Origin: Strigamia acuminata
Lineage: Eukaryota > Arthropoda > Chilopoda > Geophilomorpha > Linotaeniidae
Assembly: GCA_949358305.1 (NCBI GenBank)
Contig: OX442314.1
Span: 21,631,060-21,695,059, forward strand
Length of the DNA stretch: 64,000 nt
Direction: 5' to 3'
Shown: piece by piece, positions 34,789 to 45,656 of the stretch
How the letters are laid out: each line of letters opens with the position of its first letter
Position numbering within the stretch: the first letter of the stretch is position 1
The notes under the pieces: model-generated
What the model was told of the DNA's origin: nothing
Databases searched by the model: none
What the model saw: the letters and a program-made list of their open reading frames with translations, nothing else
Program-made: the position numbers and the translations under genes

Positions 34789-36201
34789 TTAAGTCATTCT
34801 TACGTCGACTGCATCCTGTTGCGCAGGGATTGTAGTCGCGTTTACAGATTTAACATTGACATGTCCATTCACTTTATAAAGTCGGTTGGTGAGGCGTGTT
34901 GCTGTCAACGACGGATTGGCGATTTTCGACCTAAACATTGTCAATTTGCCATCTGCAATGAATGTCCGCATGCCTCCCTCATCGGTGCGTCCCAGGGAAA
35001 TTAAATTTTTTCTAAAATTCGGAGCATAGTAAACATTTTTCAATGTTAACTGCCTGCTCCGATTACCATAAGTGGATGTAATGTCCACTGAGCCAATGCC
35101 CTCAATTTTAGAAGTCCCCTCCCCTAATTGCACCGTATAATTTAGAGGTTTAAAGTCGGCAAACCATTCCTTACAGAACGCAAAATGATCCGTCGCGCCC
35201 GTATCTATGTACCAGGCAGTGTCACTTGGTCCACTTGATAAAAAAGATGAGACAGGTAGTGGGGTGATGCCATGGGTATCCACTTCCGAATATAGGGTAT
35301 CCGGCTCATCAACAAATGAATCCGCAATGTTCGCACGTCGTCCCCCTCTACCTCCTCGGCCTCTGCCCCTTCCCCTTGGTTGGGTGGGCTTGAATTGTCC
35401 CGCTGGTCCAGTATTTGTGGACTGAGGATTCTGTTTCTTTTGAGAAGGACAATCTCGAGAATAATGTCCTGCTCCCCCACAATTGTAGCATGTCACTCCG
35501 CGTGAATTATTGCTTGTTTTTGCAGATTTCCATTGCTGTTTAGCAGCCAAAGCGCCAGTACTAAAATCCTCATGTCCAGGAACTCCAAAATCCTCATGTC
35601 TTTCAAAAAGTCGATTATATTCCGCTAATAATCGCTCACGGATTTTTACTGTGGTAAAATCGGGATCCTCCCAATGGTAAAGGGATTGTTTCAAATTCTC
35701 ATATTTGTCGTCCAAAAAGTCTAAATATTGAAATGCGATGTCTTCATCCGTAAAGTTGACTTTTACGTCCTTTAATTCGAGGGCCTTTCGATCGACCCGA
35801 GCCGTAAAAACAACCATTTCTTCATTTGGGTGAAGGCGCAACTGGCGAAACTCCCGACGGAGACGGGCCTTGCGTGCACGAGTTGTCGGGCGATACGCAT
35901 TCTTCAGCGCCTCCCAGACCTCACTGGCTGTATCGTTGGCAACAGCCACGAGTTGCTGCGCAGGATTGCAGCTCAAACAGAGCGTGGAATGGGCTTTTGC
36001 TTCCCTCGTCTCGTACTCCCTTTTTTCTTTCGCAGTAGCACTGGATGATAGACATGGCTCAGTGCCTGTCACGTGAGCCCAAACTCCTTGTTGTTTCAAA
36101 ATAAGGCTGATCTGGACAGACCAGGTTTCATAATTCAGTCCATTTAGTTTTTTAACAGACTGCCCAAACGATTTATAGTCTTCTTCGAAATTGTCCGACA
36201 T
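34789..36201 (-). CDS. Copia-1 gag and protease
   Basis: A 470-residue frame starting MSDNFEEDYKSF; it extends upstream to a GTG but the first ATG is at 36201. The N-terminal half is the Copia gag (NYETWSVQISLIL, a later REFRQLRLHPNEEM). A CCHC zinc knuckle CYNCGGAGHYSRDC starts at residue 238, followed by a GRGRGRGGRGGRR basic run. The retropepsin active site WYIDTGATDHF has its aspartate at 333. The frame ends shortly after the protease and before the integrase zinc finger, where Copia-2 has one continuous frame. It forms particles and processes the polyprotein. Confidence 0.9.
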   Translation of the reverse strand: MSDNFEEDYKSFGQSVKKLNGLNYETWSVQISLILKQQGVWAHVTGTEPCLSSSATAKEKREYETREAKAHSTLCLSCNPAQQLVAVANDTASEVWEALKNAYRPTTRARKARLRREFRQLRLHPNEEMVVFTARVDRKALELKDVKVNFTDEDIAFQYLDFLDDKYENLKQSLYHWEDPDFTTVKIRERLLAEYNRLFERHEDFGVPGHEDFSTGALAAKQQWKSAKTSNNSRGVTCYNCGGAGHYSRDCPSQKKQNPQSTNTGPAGQFKPTQPRGRGRGRGGRGGRRANIADSFVDEPDTLYSEVDTHGITPLPVSSFLSSGPSDTAWYIDTGATDHFAFCKEWFADFKPLNYTVQLGEGTSKIEGIGSVDITSTYGNRSRQLTLKNVYYAPNFRKNLISLGRTDEGGMRTFIADGKLTMFRSKIANPSLTATRLTNRLYKVNGHVNVKSVNATTIPAQQDAVDVRMT

Positions 36202-37345
36202 TGTTGTACGAAAATAATTCGATTGTCGCACAAAAAAACAGCACAAACGTCGCACTTTAGACACCGTAGCACCGAAAAATGCGCCAAAACACACAAACTA
36301 AACAGTTTCCCACCAAAAATGAGGCGAAAAATGCAAACTTCCCTTGGTACAGCTCTATAAGAAAGCACAACTACTCTGACTAGTCGCTACAAGGACTTCC
36401 GACCGACACACCGGGGGTCGCGGGACAGTCCCCTTGCTTCGAGCAAGCCTAGTCAGAAATAGGATGACACTAGCCGAATGGCTAAAGGGTGTCAAACAGT
36501 CTAAAGGACCCCAAAACAAAACCTTTTAATTATACAAATAATTTCGACCCAAATAATACACTTTGCGTTGTGAAGTTGGCAAGATGTGTGCTGAATTTGC
36601 GGGATTATTCGTCGCAAAATCCCGCGCAGGCTGCTCGGTGCTCCAACGTAGAACGAGTGCACGCCGGGGTGCCAACCTCGCCCGAAAATTGCGAAAATAG
36701 CGTGCAAAATTCGGTTCTGCGCTCGTCGCGCCTTCACTGCCGTTCACCGGAGAACTAAACAGTGGTTTTTCCTCGAAAATGAACGTAATCCGTTCGTAAT
36801 CGCCGTCAAAAACGATCCGCGACGTCTTCAAAACGTATCCGAAATGTAGTCGCGATCGTCGCCGCCGAAAATCGTCGTTTTCGTTAAATTTCACCGAAAA
36901 AGAAATTCGAACCTTCGTTCCTGTGCTTCCGTGGGTGTTTATACACTCCAGCGTTGTGTTTCCAGCGCTGAAATTGACCGCACACGATGAAAACCGCTCA
37001 ATCTTAGCAGCAGACTCGTTTAGTGATGGGCGCCGCCATCTTGGATTTGTGCGAAGGTGAAGCACGCCACATGACCATTCACTGGATACAATTCCACGAT
37101 GTTTTAAACACCAAATTCCGCAAAATATCGGCGAAAATCCACTTTCTTCCACTTCAACCGTTTTGACGGGAGTTCGTCGATCGTCGAAGCCCAAGAAGGC
37201 GTCCCCGCTTCGGCCCGAACGTCCGGGAATTCCCGTGTTTTTCGCAACTTCGCGAAAATGAAGTGAAACGACTTCCTACTCACTGTCGACCCAATATTTC
37301 GATGTTACAACGTTGCCTAAACGCTGCAACCACCCTCTGCTACCA
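36202..37345 (-). other. Copia-1 leader with initiator tRNA-Met primer site
   Basis: The primer-binding site lies at 37328-37345: on the minus strand TGGTAGCAGAGGGTGGTT, 17 of 18 matches to the complement of the 3' end of animal initiator tRNA-Met. The leader of about 1.1 kb holds a 222-codon open frame (36526-37194) without family resemblance. A block at 36503-36525 (on -, AAGGTTTTGT...GGGGTCCTTT) is identical in Copia-3 and partly kept in Copia-2. Confidence 0.75.
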
Positions 37346-37348
37346 TAT

Positions 37349-37835
37349 AATGGGATTTAGAAGTGGTGTAGAGAAAACATTCGAGGCCATTTAAGTTAAA
37401 ATGTGCCAGAACATGCCGTGAACTTTCGGCGGCCATTTTATTCAACTTAGAATCTATAAAAGCAGTGAGTCATCGCCACTTGTCGATGATCACATGTACA
37501 AAACAAATGCAGAACAAATCAACGCAATCAAACATTGATTTGTCCTTTACAATTCGCAAATCAAAGGATAAATGCACTCAAATGAAAAACCAAACAAATA
37601 TAATTGATAAACAGTTTTGCTCATTTGAGCAGACGACAGGGACATGCGCAATTACTATTAACTAACCAACCGCGGTACTGAATCAAGCGTTTGGACTAAA
37701 GTCCAGATAAAAACATTATCGGTTGATCACTATATAGGGGCAAGACGTAACAACGCATGTATTGCGCAAATCCGGATAAGTGCAACTAATCAAACTCACG
37801 TCCAATGAAAGCAATAACTCAACATGCTCCAATAA
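37349..37835 (-). repeat. Copia-1 5' LTR
   Basis: Matches the left LTR over its whole length with about three substitutions. It lies directly beside the primer site. Confidence 0.88.
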
Positions 37836-37934
37836 TAGCTACATGTGTGTAGCACTGCGCGCGATTCACAGCGCGATTTCGCTAGCGAAATCGCGACGCG
37901 ACGCGAAATCGCGGTATGTCTGCGCCCAGCATGA

Positions 37935-39045
37935 GCGACATGCATTTAAATTATTTTTTTTACTTGAATCAGAAACAACTAAACAATTTAGTAGAATTAA
38001 CTAACCCTTATTGGTTGCCTTTACTAAATTTAGTTCAGGCAACAAAATCCTAAGTTATCTTTAACTAAATGTTTAGTTTTCTCTTAGCCAACCATTTATT
38101 TAGTTAAAATACCAAACCGTTTTTTGAGTGTACTTTAATTTAAAGTGTCAGGTGTCTCGAACTGAATAACAATTTTAACAAGTCAGGGTTTGATTGAATG
38201 GAACAGAAATGTTCAGTATAAAATAGAAAAGGAAAATTTTTGTATAAATTATTTGTTATTTCTAAATTCTGAAAAAAAGAGGAAATTACTGTACAGTAAA
38301 CACCTTGAATCATTCCGTTTATCACTCAACAACAAATTTATCTCAATAACATCTATCTTTTAGAGTAGTTATTTAATATAACTTTAATTAACTTTTGACG
38401 TAGAACTATATAGGTCTAACAACTGGACAATCCTCGAAACATACTGTATGTGCTATGATGATGTCGACAGGTTAAACACTACATTCAAATTTCGGATTAG
38501 CATCTTGTATGTAGTATGCTGGATGCTGCATCCCAATGCTAGCGCCCTCTACGAAATTAGTGACGCCAAATGCATTTAGTGCGAATAATGCATAAAAATA
38601 TTAGGGCGATCTATCCGGAACCGTGTGTGTTTGTTTTACTCGCAGATGATAAAATATATAACTCCATGATCAGTAGTCAAAAATTCTGGACAATGTGTTA
38701 TATATCCTAATTCTAATATTCTGTGTCCTTACAACAATGATGGCTCAGGTTCAAAGTGACCGACACACAATTTATTCTTCTTATTCGTCCAAGCTTTATT
38801 CATTGCATATAATATGACCTGTCCTCTACAGTCTGCACATAATCTTGCATATACAATCTCACGCTATCTGGCGATTAATTACAATAACACAAACAACACT
38901 ACAGTAATAATGTTTGTGTAAAAATAAAATGCAATAACTTTATATTTTTAACGTCGAAGTTGAATACTGCACACTTTATTTAACAGAAGTTAAATGTAAA
39001 TTTGTAATTAGTGATGTTCACGTAATTGTCGTCTCGTCCAAAGAA
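37935..39045. repeat. segmental duplication, second copy of array spacer
   Basis: Near-identical to 26385-27520; for example, both carry ACCTTGAATCATTCCG and AACGTCGAAGTTGAATACTG. It is cut off at 39045 by the DIRS element and resumes at 54577. Confidence 0.85.
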
Positions 39046-39222
39046 ATTGGGATTTTGCTAGTATAGTGAAGCAAAATCTAGATTATACTAAGGAAAATAA
39101 ATGTGCTAATTTAGGAATTGTCTAATTTGTCTAATTTAACACAGAACTTTAAAGAAAAATCCACCGCCAGGTTACACTCTTACTCTGGGCTATGGACAGT
39201 ACGAATCTTCAGTCTAATTACG
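39046..39222 (-). repeat. DIRS 3' inverted terminal repeat
   Basis: 39100-39222 is the inverted complement of 54440-54545 in the 5' repeat. 39046-39112 is unique to this end and is the inverted complement of 39304-39368. Confidence 0.85.
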
Positions 39223-39303
39223 AAGGCAATTTTCTGCAAGGGAGGAAAGAAACAATTAGTGCAAAATAAACAACATTGTATCCAGAAAAACTTGGGAGGG
39301 ACC

Positions 39304-39405
39304 ATTAGCACATTTATTTTCCTTAGTATAATCTAGATTTTGCTTCACTATACTAGCAAAATCCCAATTATACAACAGTGAAAATAAATGTGCTAATTTA
39401 GGAAT
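39304..39405 (-). repeat. DIRS internal complementary region
   Basis: 39304-39368 is complementary to the outermost 67 bases of the 3' end (39046-39112). 39369-39405 is complementary to the outermost 37 bases of the 5' end (54536-54572). The two halves abut, so the region is complementary to the joined ends of the element, the hallmark that lets DIRS elements form a circle. Confidence 0.85.
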
Positions 39406-41983
39406 GTTCGTAGCCCCTTAACACAACAGAAGCAAACTCTTCCGATGCGGATTCGATCGGTCTGTTGTAGAATTTCTTGAAAACAGAGGCCGTCGACCAA
39501 TCGGCGGCTTTGATAATGCACTCTAAAGACACTCCTCTGCTAGCCGCGAAAGAAGTGGCTGCAGCCCTGGTCGAGTGGGCCGAGAAGATGGAGGTATCCA
39601 CCCCCGCGTCGGAGAGGACGTCCTTAATCCATCTCGCGATGGTTGTAGAGGAAACCGGGGCAAACGGTGGAGAGCCAGAAAGGAACAGTTGCTTTGAACC
39701 ACCCCTAAAAGGTGCGGAGAAGGCAAGGTAATGGCGCAAGGCAGTCACCGGACACAGGTCCTTGTCGTGGAAGGCCGCGATGCGAAAGGGTGCCAGAGAC
39801 GCGGACTTACGAGACCCGCACAGGGGAACTACGCAAAAGGTGTCGAAAAACGAGATGTCTGCTGAGAGAAGACGAAGGTCGGCCGCTCTGCCCGCTAAGG
39901 CAAGAGCTAAAAGAGTGGCCAGTCGCTGATTTCTCGACAGCCCCGAAGGGTTAGGGACGGAAAAAAGGTGTTTGAGGTGTATCAAAATTGGGCCCACGTG
40001 CCAAATGTTAGAGTATTTCGGGACAGCAGGTCTAGAGAGGGATACGCCCCTCGGAATCCGGCGAATGACCGGATGGGAGCCAAAGTCCTCCCCCCCCGAC
40101 AGAGAGACCAATTGGGAAATTGCCGACCTGTGACAATTGACCGAGCTGTAAGACCTGCCCTCACTGAAGAGCGAGCCCAAGAAGTTGGCTACGTCCATGG
40201 TAGCTGGTCGAATAGGGTCCACGCTGCGAGATTGCGCCCAAGTCCTCCAGTTGCCCCAGCAATTGGAGTAAGTCCTACAGGTGGAGCGTTTCCACGAGGC
40301 TCCCACCAATTGGGCAGCGTCTTCTGAAAGTCCGATCTCTCGCATTCTACCGAGGACGCGCAATGTTTGATCTAATTTCTCAAACCATTGGCGCCCGGAC
40401 TGGTGGAGACCATAGAGCGACTTTATCAGGAGCCATACATGATTTGGATTTGAACATATTGCGCCAGCTGGAATGCGCATATATACTTTGTGCGCAAGAT
40501 CGCCGTATAGGTACGCGCACTTCACATCTAAATGCGCGTCCTTCCACCCTTTGAGGACTACTAATAGGCAGAAAAATAGGCGTATGAGAACAAAGTTGAC
40601 AACAGGGCTAAAGACTTCATCGTAGTCTACACCTAAAGTTTGGCGAAAGCCCTGTGCCACTAATCTGGCGCGATATCTGGCTGGTTTGCCTAGAGCATCT
40701 TCCTTCAGTTTGAAGAGCCACTTGCACCCTAATATGGTTGTATTTTCCGGTTTAGGGACCTCTTCATAGACGCCTCTTTTTGCAAAAGTGTCTAATTCTT
40801 CATTAATGGCTTCTTGCCATTTTGTCGCATCCGGAAATCTCACAGCCTCTGCATAGCTGGTAGGGTCACGGCGACACAAATGCACTCTAGGAAGTGGTAA
40901 TGGAAGATCCTCCAATTCGTATTCCATATTGCCAAAATAAAATAGTTCAGGATCATAAGGAATGTTATTCATGTGACAGAATTCCTCAACGTCACCTCTA
41001 GAACGTAATCGAAGTCCTGCTTCTGGGAAATAATAAACATCGACTTTGAGTTTTCCAGGTTCCTGTACTTTGCGCAAATGTTCCTCCCTTTTCCAGTGTC
41101 TACACTCAGTATCTCCACCAATGTAACGCCATTTATATGCAGTTGCAGCTCCAGTTGGAGGTGGACCATGGTGGGCTGCTTGATGAGCTTGTGGCGCATT
41201 TCCACGAGAGCCTCGACGAGCATTTACAAAACTCGGAGGTGAACCAGGTGGTGTATGACTTGGTGTATTGCCGGGAGTAATAACTGGACTCGGCACCGGC
41301 GTTATTACTGGAGTAATTAGAGGGGCTCGAATAGGAGATCCCGGAGTTGGAGTGGCTGGCGGAGTTCGGAATTGAGCACCCGCTGGGGTCGAATCGTCAG
41401 AGTCATAGTCCGTATCACATTCATCCTCTGAATCCGGAAATTTGGGCCAATCAGTATATTCCAGTCCGTCGTCAAACCTCACATGCGGTTGTGAAATGCG
41501 CAATGGTTGATAAGTTTGCGATGTTTGATGCGATTGGTCCTCATCTGGTCCTATCCACGGTTGCTGCGGACCTCGATAATGGTTGGAACGTTTGTAGGAT
41601 TGCCGTTCGTCAATTTGGACGTGAATGGATTCGATGACTTTGTTATCTGTTGGATTCCAGACGCGATAACCTCGCGTTGTCGTGGCGTATCCAACCAAAT
41701 AGCCCTCCCAAGCTCGTGGATCCAATTTGTCCCTGCCAGGAGCCGTGTGATGTACCCAGCATTTGGAGCCTAACTTCCGGAGGTGTCGGAGCGAAAGGGC
41801 ACGTCGTCGCCACAAAATATAGGGCACCTCATTTTTGAGACGAGAATGAGGGCACCGGTTCTTTATATAAGAGAAAGTCACTGCGAATTCCGCCCAAAGT
41901 TCATTAGGTAATCCGGTTTCATCTAAAATGGCACGAGTATAATCCGCCATTGTGCGATTTATTCGTTCTGCTGTGCCATTCAT
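39398..41983 (-). CDS. chimeric ORF: Copia-2 integrase/RT fused to DIRS tyrosine recombinase
   Basis: An 861-codon frame. The N-terminal part is Copia: integrase end (MNGTAERINRT), a proline- and serine-rich linker, and RT up to LYGLHQSGRQWF, truncated before any YVDD motif. At about 40349 it passes without a stop into a DIRS-type recombinase of about 315 residues: GLSEDAAQLV start, catalytic arginine in LALAGRAADL, HSTR near 39575, ADWS, and the nucleophile tyrosine in KKFYNRP near 39467. All tyrosine-recombinase signature residues look present. The upstream Copia frame (42014-44140) is in register but separated by one stop codon. The fusion most likely arose by deletion of the Copia 3' half and the DIRS RT; whether it is expressed is unknown. 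Confidence 0.75.
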   Translation of the reverse strand: MNGTAERINRTMADYTRAILDETGLPNELWAEFAVTFSYIKNRCPHSRLKNEVPYILWRRRALSLRHLRKLGSKCWVHHTAPGRDKLDPRAWEGYLVGYATTTRGYRVWNPTDNKVIESIHVQIDERQSYKRSNHYRGPQQPWIGPDEDQSHQTSQTYQPLRISQPHVRFDDGLEYTDWPKFPDSEDECDTDYDSDDSTPAGAQFRTPPATPTPGSPIRAPLITPVITPVPSPVITPGNTPSHTPPGSPPSFVNARRGSRGNAPQAHQAAHHGPPPTGAATAYKWRYIGGDTECRHWKREEHLRKVQEPGKLKVDVYYFPEAGLRLRSRGDVEEFCHMNNIPYDPELFYFGNMEYELEDLPLPLPRVHLCRRDPTSYAEAVRFPDATKWQEAINEELDTFAKRGVYEEVPKPENTTILGCKWLFKLKEDALGKPARYRARLVAQGFRQTLGVDYDEVFSPVVNFVLIRLFFCLLVVLKGWKDAHLDVKCAYLYGDLAHKVYMRIPAGAICSNPNHVWLLIKSLYGLHQSGRQWFEKLDQTLRVLGRMREIGLSEDAAQLVGASWKRSTCRTYSNCWGNWRTWAQSRSVDPIRPATMDVANFLGSLFSEGRSYSSVNCHRSAISQLVSLSGGEDFGSHPVIRRIPRGVSLSRPAVPKYSNIWHVGPILIHLKHLFSVPNPSGLSRNQRLATLLALALAGRAADLRLLSADISFFDTFCVVPLCGSRKSASLAPFRIAAFHDKDLCPVTALRHYLAFSAPFRGGSKQLFLSGSPPFAPVSSTTIARWIKDVLSDAGVDTSIFSAHSTRAAATSFAASRGVSLECIIKAADWSTASVFKKFYNRPIESASEEFASVVLRGYEHS

Positions 41984-42013
41984 AGCGGGGCTATGGGGAT
42001 TGGTCCGCTGGGC

Positions 42014-44140
42014 TTAAATTCCAGTTTCTTTCAGATATCGTTCGAATTCATTTGATAAGAATTCTCCTCCTCGGTCAGTTCGGATGGCCTTCACTCGTTT
42101 GCCCGTCACTCGTTCGATTCGTGTGACATAGTCTTTGAACAATCCAAATACTTGGGATTTTTGAGCCATCGGAAATATCCAGGCATAGCGCGTGGCGTCG
42201 TCGATAATCGTTAGCACATAACGCGCGCCTCCGTAGGAAGTCGTTCTTGATGCTCCCCACACGTCCATGTGTAGGAGATCTAAAGCCTTTGTAGAAATAG
42301 GATGTTCATCAGGTTTATGGGAAATGCGCGTTGATTTCGCAATTCGACAATGATTACACGAAAGTTCCTTGTTCACTTCTGCCGGTGTCACTCCATAAAC
42401 TTGGTTATTTCCGGCCAAAAGTTTCATTGCATTGGTGTGAAGATGACCCAATCTGCTGTGCCATATCCCAGTCGCATCCTTTTTAACCGTAGGCGCTGCA
42501 ACTTTCTTTTGATTCGCCGACTTTAGATTCGGTTTGGAAGTTGGAGGAATTGCCTTTAATGTGTCGGCAAAGGATGGGACTTGAGGTAATGGATTGGTAG
42601 GAACAGGTACAGGAGGTGTCTTGGACTGGGTTACTTTGATTGGTGCAGGTGGAGGAATTTCATTTGGCAAAGGAGGGAATTCGAGCCGAAAATCAGTAAA
42701 AAGTTCAGGATTTTTCGACTTTTTCTTTGCTCTTGGATACTGGATGAAATCCTCTTCTGTCGTGACTAATGTTCGGGTCGGAGCGATTGACTGCGCAATA
42801 GGTACATCCACTGTTGACATCAGTGTTGAAGGTGGGCACAAGCCATCGACATAATAAAGGCCGCCCTTTTCTTTGGCCCGAAGCATTGGATGCTTAATGT
42901 CGGATTTGTAGACATAGACGTCTCCATTCCAAATATGGATGTGATGTTTAGTTTTGTCCATTTTTGACACTGAAATCAAATTCGCCTCGAATTTTGGCGC
43001 ATACAACACATCTTGGAGATTTACGACACATTCTACGTTGTTGATCATGGAGATAATCTGGACTTTGCCCTTTCCTAGAACTTCGGAATGTCCTTGACCT
43101 AATGCTATGTTAAAGGGCACAACTTTAACAAAGTCCTGAAACCAAGCCTGGACGTGGCACACATGATCTGTTGCCCCACAATCCACGATCCATTCATGTG
43201 ATTGCATGAAGTGAATTGTGGGCAACTGTTGCGGAGCACTTGCGAAAAAGTTTGTTTCTCGTCTTGCGCTGGAATTCCCCCTTGGTCTAGAATCATCTCG
43301 GTTTGAGTTCTTATTGCGTTTATGGCTTGAACTCCTCGGCTTCCTTTGAAGTGAAGCTGCCGGTTGATTCTTGTCATCTCGGCGCGATGGCAAAGGACAT
43401 TTATTTGCGTAATGGCCAAATTCCTGGCAATTAAAACACTGCACCGAAGATAACGGTCGAGAGGGACGAGAACGATTTCTCCCACGTTGCTGTTTTTCAC
43501 CAGCATATGCACGAGAATGTTTTGAATTGTCCACGTCGCGTGAATCCATAGCTTTGAGTCGCATATGTTCCGCGAGTAACTGTTCGGACACTTTCTTTGG
43601 TGTGAATTCACCGTTGGGCAAGTGATATGTTGTGAATGAAATCTGTGAATATTCACGAGGCAATAAGTCCAAGTATTGGTAAGCGTGGTGATCAGGCGAA
43701 GTTATCTCTCCGATATCCTTCATTTGGCGGACATGATAGTCAACGCGTCCTAAGAAGTCGGCCATATCTTCGCCCTGCTCTAGGCGCAAATTCAAAAATT
43801 CGCGGCGCATGGCTGCCTGTCGTGCGCGAGATGATGGCGCATAAATGTTGGCTAAAATGTCCCATGCTTCCTTCGGGGTTTTACAATCATCTAGCGCAGA
43901 CTTCTTCGCCTCGCTTACAGAACAGTATATTAAGCCTAATGCCTTGGCTTTACGACGCTTGTATTTCTTCTTTTCCTTGTCACCCGCGGTTTTAAGGAAT
44001 TCTGCCTCTTCTTCTTCAGTTACGTGTTCCCATAACTCTTCACTTCTCAGCACCATGCGCATTGAGCGCTGCCATAGTTCGTAGTTTCCTACGCTGAGAA
44101 TCGGAAGGCGTCCGGAATTGGCTTCGACGGATTTTGACAT
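42014..44140 (-). pseudogene. Copia-2 gag, protease and integrase (nonsense-truncated)
   Basis: A 708-residue frame starting MSKSVEANSG. It has a Copia gag domain, a zinc knuckle CFNCQEFGHYANKC, a protease motif WIVDCGATDH (the usual serine or threonine after the aspartate is cysteine), a serine/proline-rich spacer, an integrase zinc finger IWHSRLGHLH with CNHCRIAK, and core aspartates in HMDVWGAS and RTDRGGEF. A TAA at 42014-42016 ends it. The next codons continue the integrase in the same frame into the ORF starting at 41983, so a single nonsense change separates two halves of one Copia polyprotein. Gag, protease and integrase share a frame here, unlike in Copia-1. Confidence 0.85.
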
Positions 44141-44990
44141 AATGACGTGGAGCTACGAAACAATCCGAAGCGAAGCACACAGGACGGAAAATGGTACAAT
44201 TGATGAACTTGACGGTCTCGGAGCACAATATCGCGTTGCACAACACAAATACGGCGCACTATTCGAAGCACTGTCAAAGCGGATATCAATCGAATTGGGC
44301 AACCACTTCTGAAGTGGTCAGATAACCCTAGCCAGCCAACACACAGGGGTCCGTTCGCCTACCTGGAGGCGCGGGAGTACCTGCTGGCCGCGGTAAGCAC
44401 TGGCTAGGAATGAGTTTGTGCGGTGGTTCGACTGAACCGGAGGGCACAAACTATTCTAAGGGACCCACAAAAACTTAATACTATCTTAAATACTAACAAG
44501 CTAATTACGACTACTGAAAGGCAAGTATTAATTAATGTGATGAGACGTTGCGCCAATATTCGAGAATCGAAAATGGCGTTGTTGCGCATTTAAAATGCGA
44601 AAATCCTGGAAAATCGTCGTAACAACGACCGTACACTGTGTACGAGGTCGGGATATCCAATTCGTCGTTCACGCTGTGTAAAGCGGGTTTCCAACGTTGA
44701 TTCTCGTTGGAAAATGGCGAAAATCTGAAAATAAATTGAAATTCGTCTCGAAAATTGCGAAACCCGCAGAAATCCGGACGAAATTAAATGAAAAATCGTA
44801 GAGCTGGTCGTGCAGACTACGTGAGAACGTCGGCGTGTCGTCTCGAACGTTCTAGAGACGAAAATCGTCGCGGAAATCGGCGCAATCTGCAAATAGAAAA
44901 TTTATCGCAAATTCGCGAATTTCGCGAAAATGGCGATAAAAATTAGCGGTTTCGGCGTGCTGCAAGGATAGCAACCATCCTCTGCTACCA
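44141..44990 (-). other. Copia-2 leader and primer-binding site
   Basis: 44973-44990 is a perfect 18-base match to the 3' end of animal initiator tRNA-Met (minus strand TGGTAGCAGAGGATGGTT). The leader keeps a diverged version of the Copia-1/Copia-3 block near 44459-44476. No real gene is seen. Confidence 0.75.
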
Positions 44991-44992
44991 CT

Positions 44993-45462
44993 TGTAGCAG
45001 AGGAGTGCGCTCACAGTATAAAATACTGTGTGTGGAAGCGAGTTTAAATGCCGAAACACGGCTAATATGAGCGCAATGACGTGCGCGCACCTCCAGCGCT
45101 TGAAAATGGTGGAAAATAAAGTCACTGCACTCTAAAGTGCTCATATATAGCAAACACAATGTAAAATAAACTAAATGTTTAATAAAAACGAAAATGCTTA
45201 CATAATTTGGTCCATTTAGATGGAGAAAATACATGAGTGCTTGCTGGCATGCAAGCGGCCATTGTGATTGTGAAAAACATACATGCACACCATCTGGTGT
45301 TAATAATAAGTAATACAAAAGTAAACAGTATAGAGGCAGCATTATGCCCAATGTTAAATAATGAAATAAATCCTAATAAATACACTAGGCTGCATAATGC
45401 AGTAATACATTAAGAAATGTGCAAAACAAGTACGGAGGACTGTTTGGCATTGATAAACAACA
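44993..45462 (-). repeat. Copia-2 5' LTR
   Basis: Read on minus it starts TGTTGTTTATC and ends CTCTGCTACA two bases before the primer site, giving TG...CA ends and 470 bp. The outer end is inferred because no second LTR survives for comparison. Confidence 0.55.
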
Positions 45463-45656
45463 GGGTAATGGGTAAACTTTTTTCGCCAATGTTATTCTCT
45501 GGTGGACACCTCCCGAGAAAAGCTCGCAGCAGGGGGGCGTTGGTTCACCGGGGGCTGAACAAACTCCAGCTTGAAGCCCGCAACGGTGGAAAGGACCCAG
45601 GCATCTGAAGAAATCAGGCGCCAGGTGGCCAAACAGGCCGGCAAGCGGCCGGTGAG
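45463..45656 (-). pseudogene. DIRS reverse transcriptase, N-terminal fragment
   Basis: On the minus strand the frame reads LTGRLPACLATWRLISSD, then AWVLSTVAGFKLEFVQPP, which fits the start of DIRS/Gypsy-type RT domains (GRL...W...S..WVL..V.G..LEF). It is cut off upstream by the hAT insertion (continuing at 46942) and meets a stop before the Copia-2 LTR. The catalytic part of RT is absent from the window. Confidence 0.65.

Larger units (their letters stand above)
31108..37835 (-). mobile_element. Copia-1, nearly intact Ty1/Copia retrotransposon
   Basis: A minus-strand element of about 6.7 kb: LTR, primer site, leader, gag-protease, integrase-RT-RNase H, polypurine tract, LTR. The LTRs are about 487 bp and differ at only three positions I can find (near 31136, 31266 and 31343 of the left copy). 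A flanking TAGCT occurs on both sides, a likely 5-bp target duplication, though the exact LTR ends are ambiguous by a few bases. It inserted into the TIR element above. The only clear lesion is the frame change between gag-protease and integrase. Confidence 0.88.
30843..37931. mobile_element. TIR DNA element (about 350 bp) split by Copia-1
   Basis: The left end TGCTGGGCGCAGACATACCG and the right end, its complement, form TIRs of about 40 bp that run into GCGATTTCGCGTCGCG repeats. A TGA flanks both ends (30840-30842 and 37932-37934). The paralogous spacers read AACACTGAGCGACATG without insertion. Without the nested Copia-1 the element is about 265 bp on the left and 96 bp on the right. Its 3-bp target duplication suggests a Harbinger-like or related family. 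Confidence 0.75.
40350..45462 (-). mobile_element. Copia-2, 3'-truncated Copia element inside the DIRS element
   Basis: Minus strand: 5' LTR (44993-45462), primer site, leader, gag-protease-integrase frame, then RT cut off at about 40350. There is no RNase H, polypurine tract or 3' LTR. It lies between the DIRS RT start (45463-45656) and the DIRS recombinase. Confidence 0.8.

Noticed and set aside
39712-40327. + strand frames over the tyrosine recombinase
   Set aside because: Antisense shadows; the minus frame has all the recombinase motifs.
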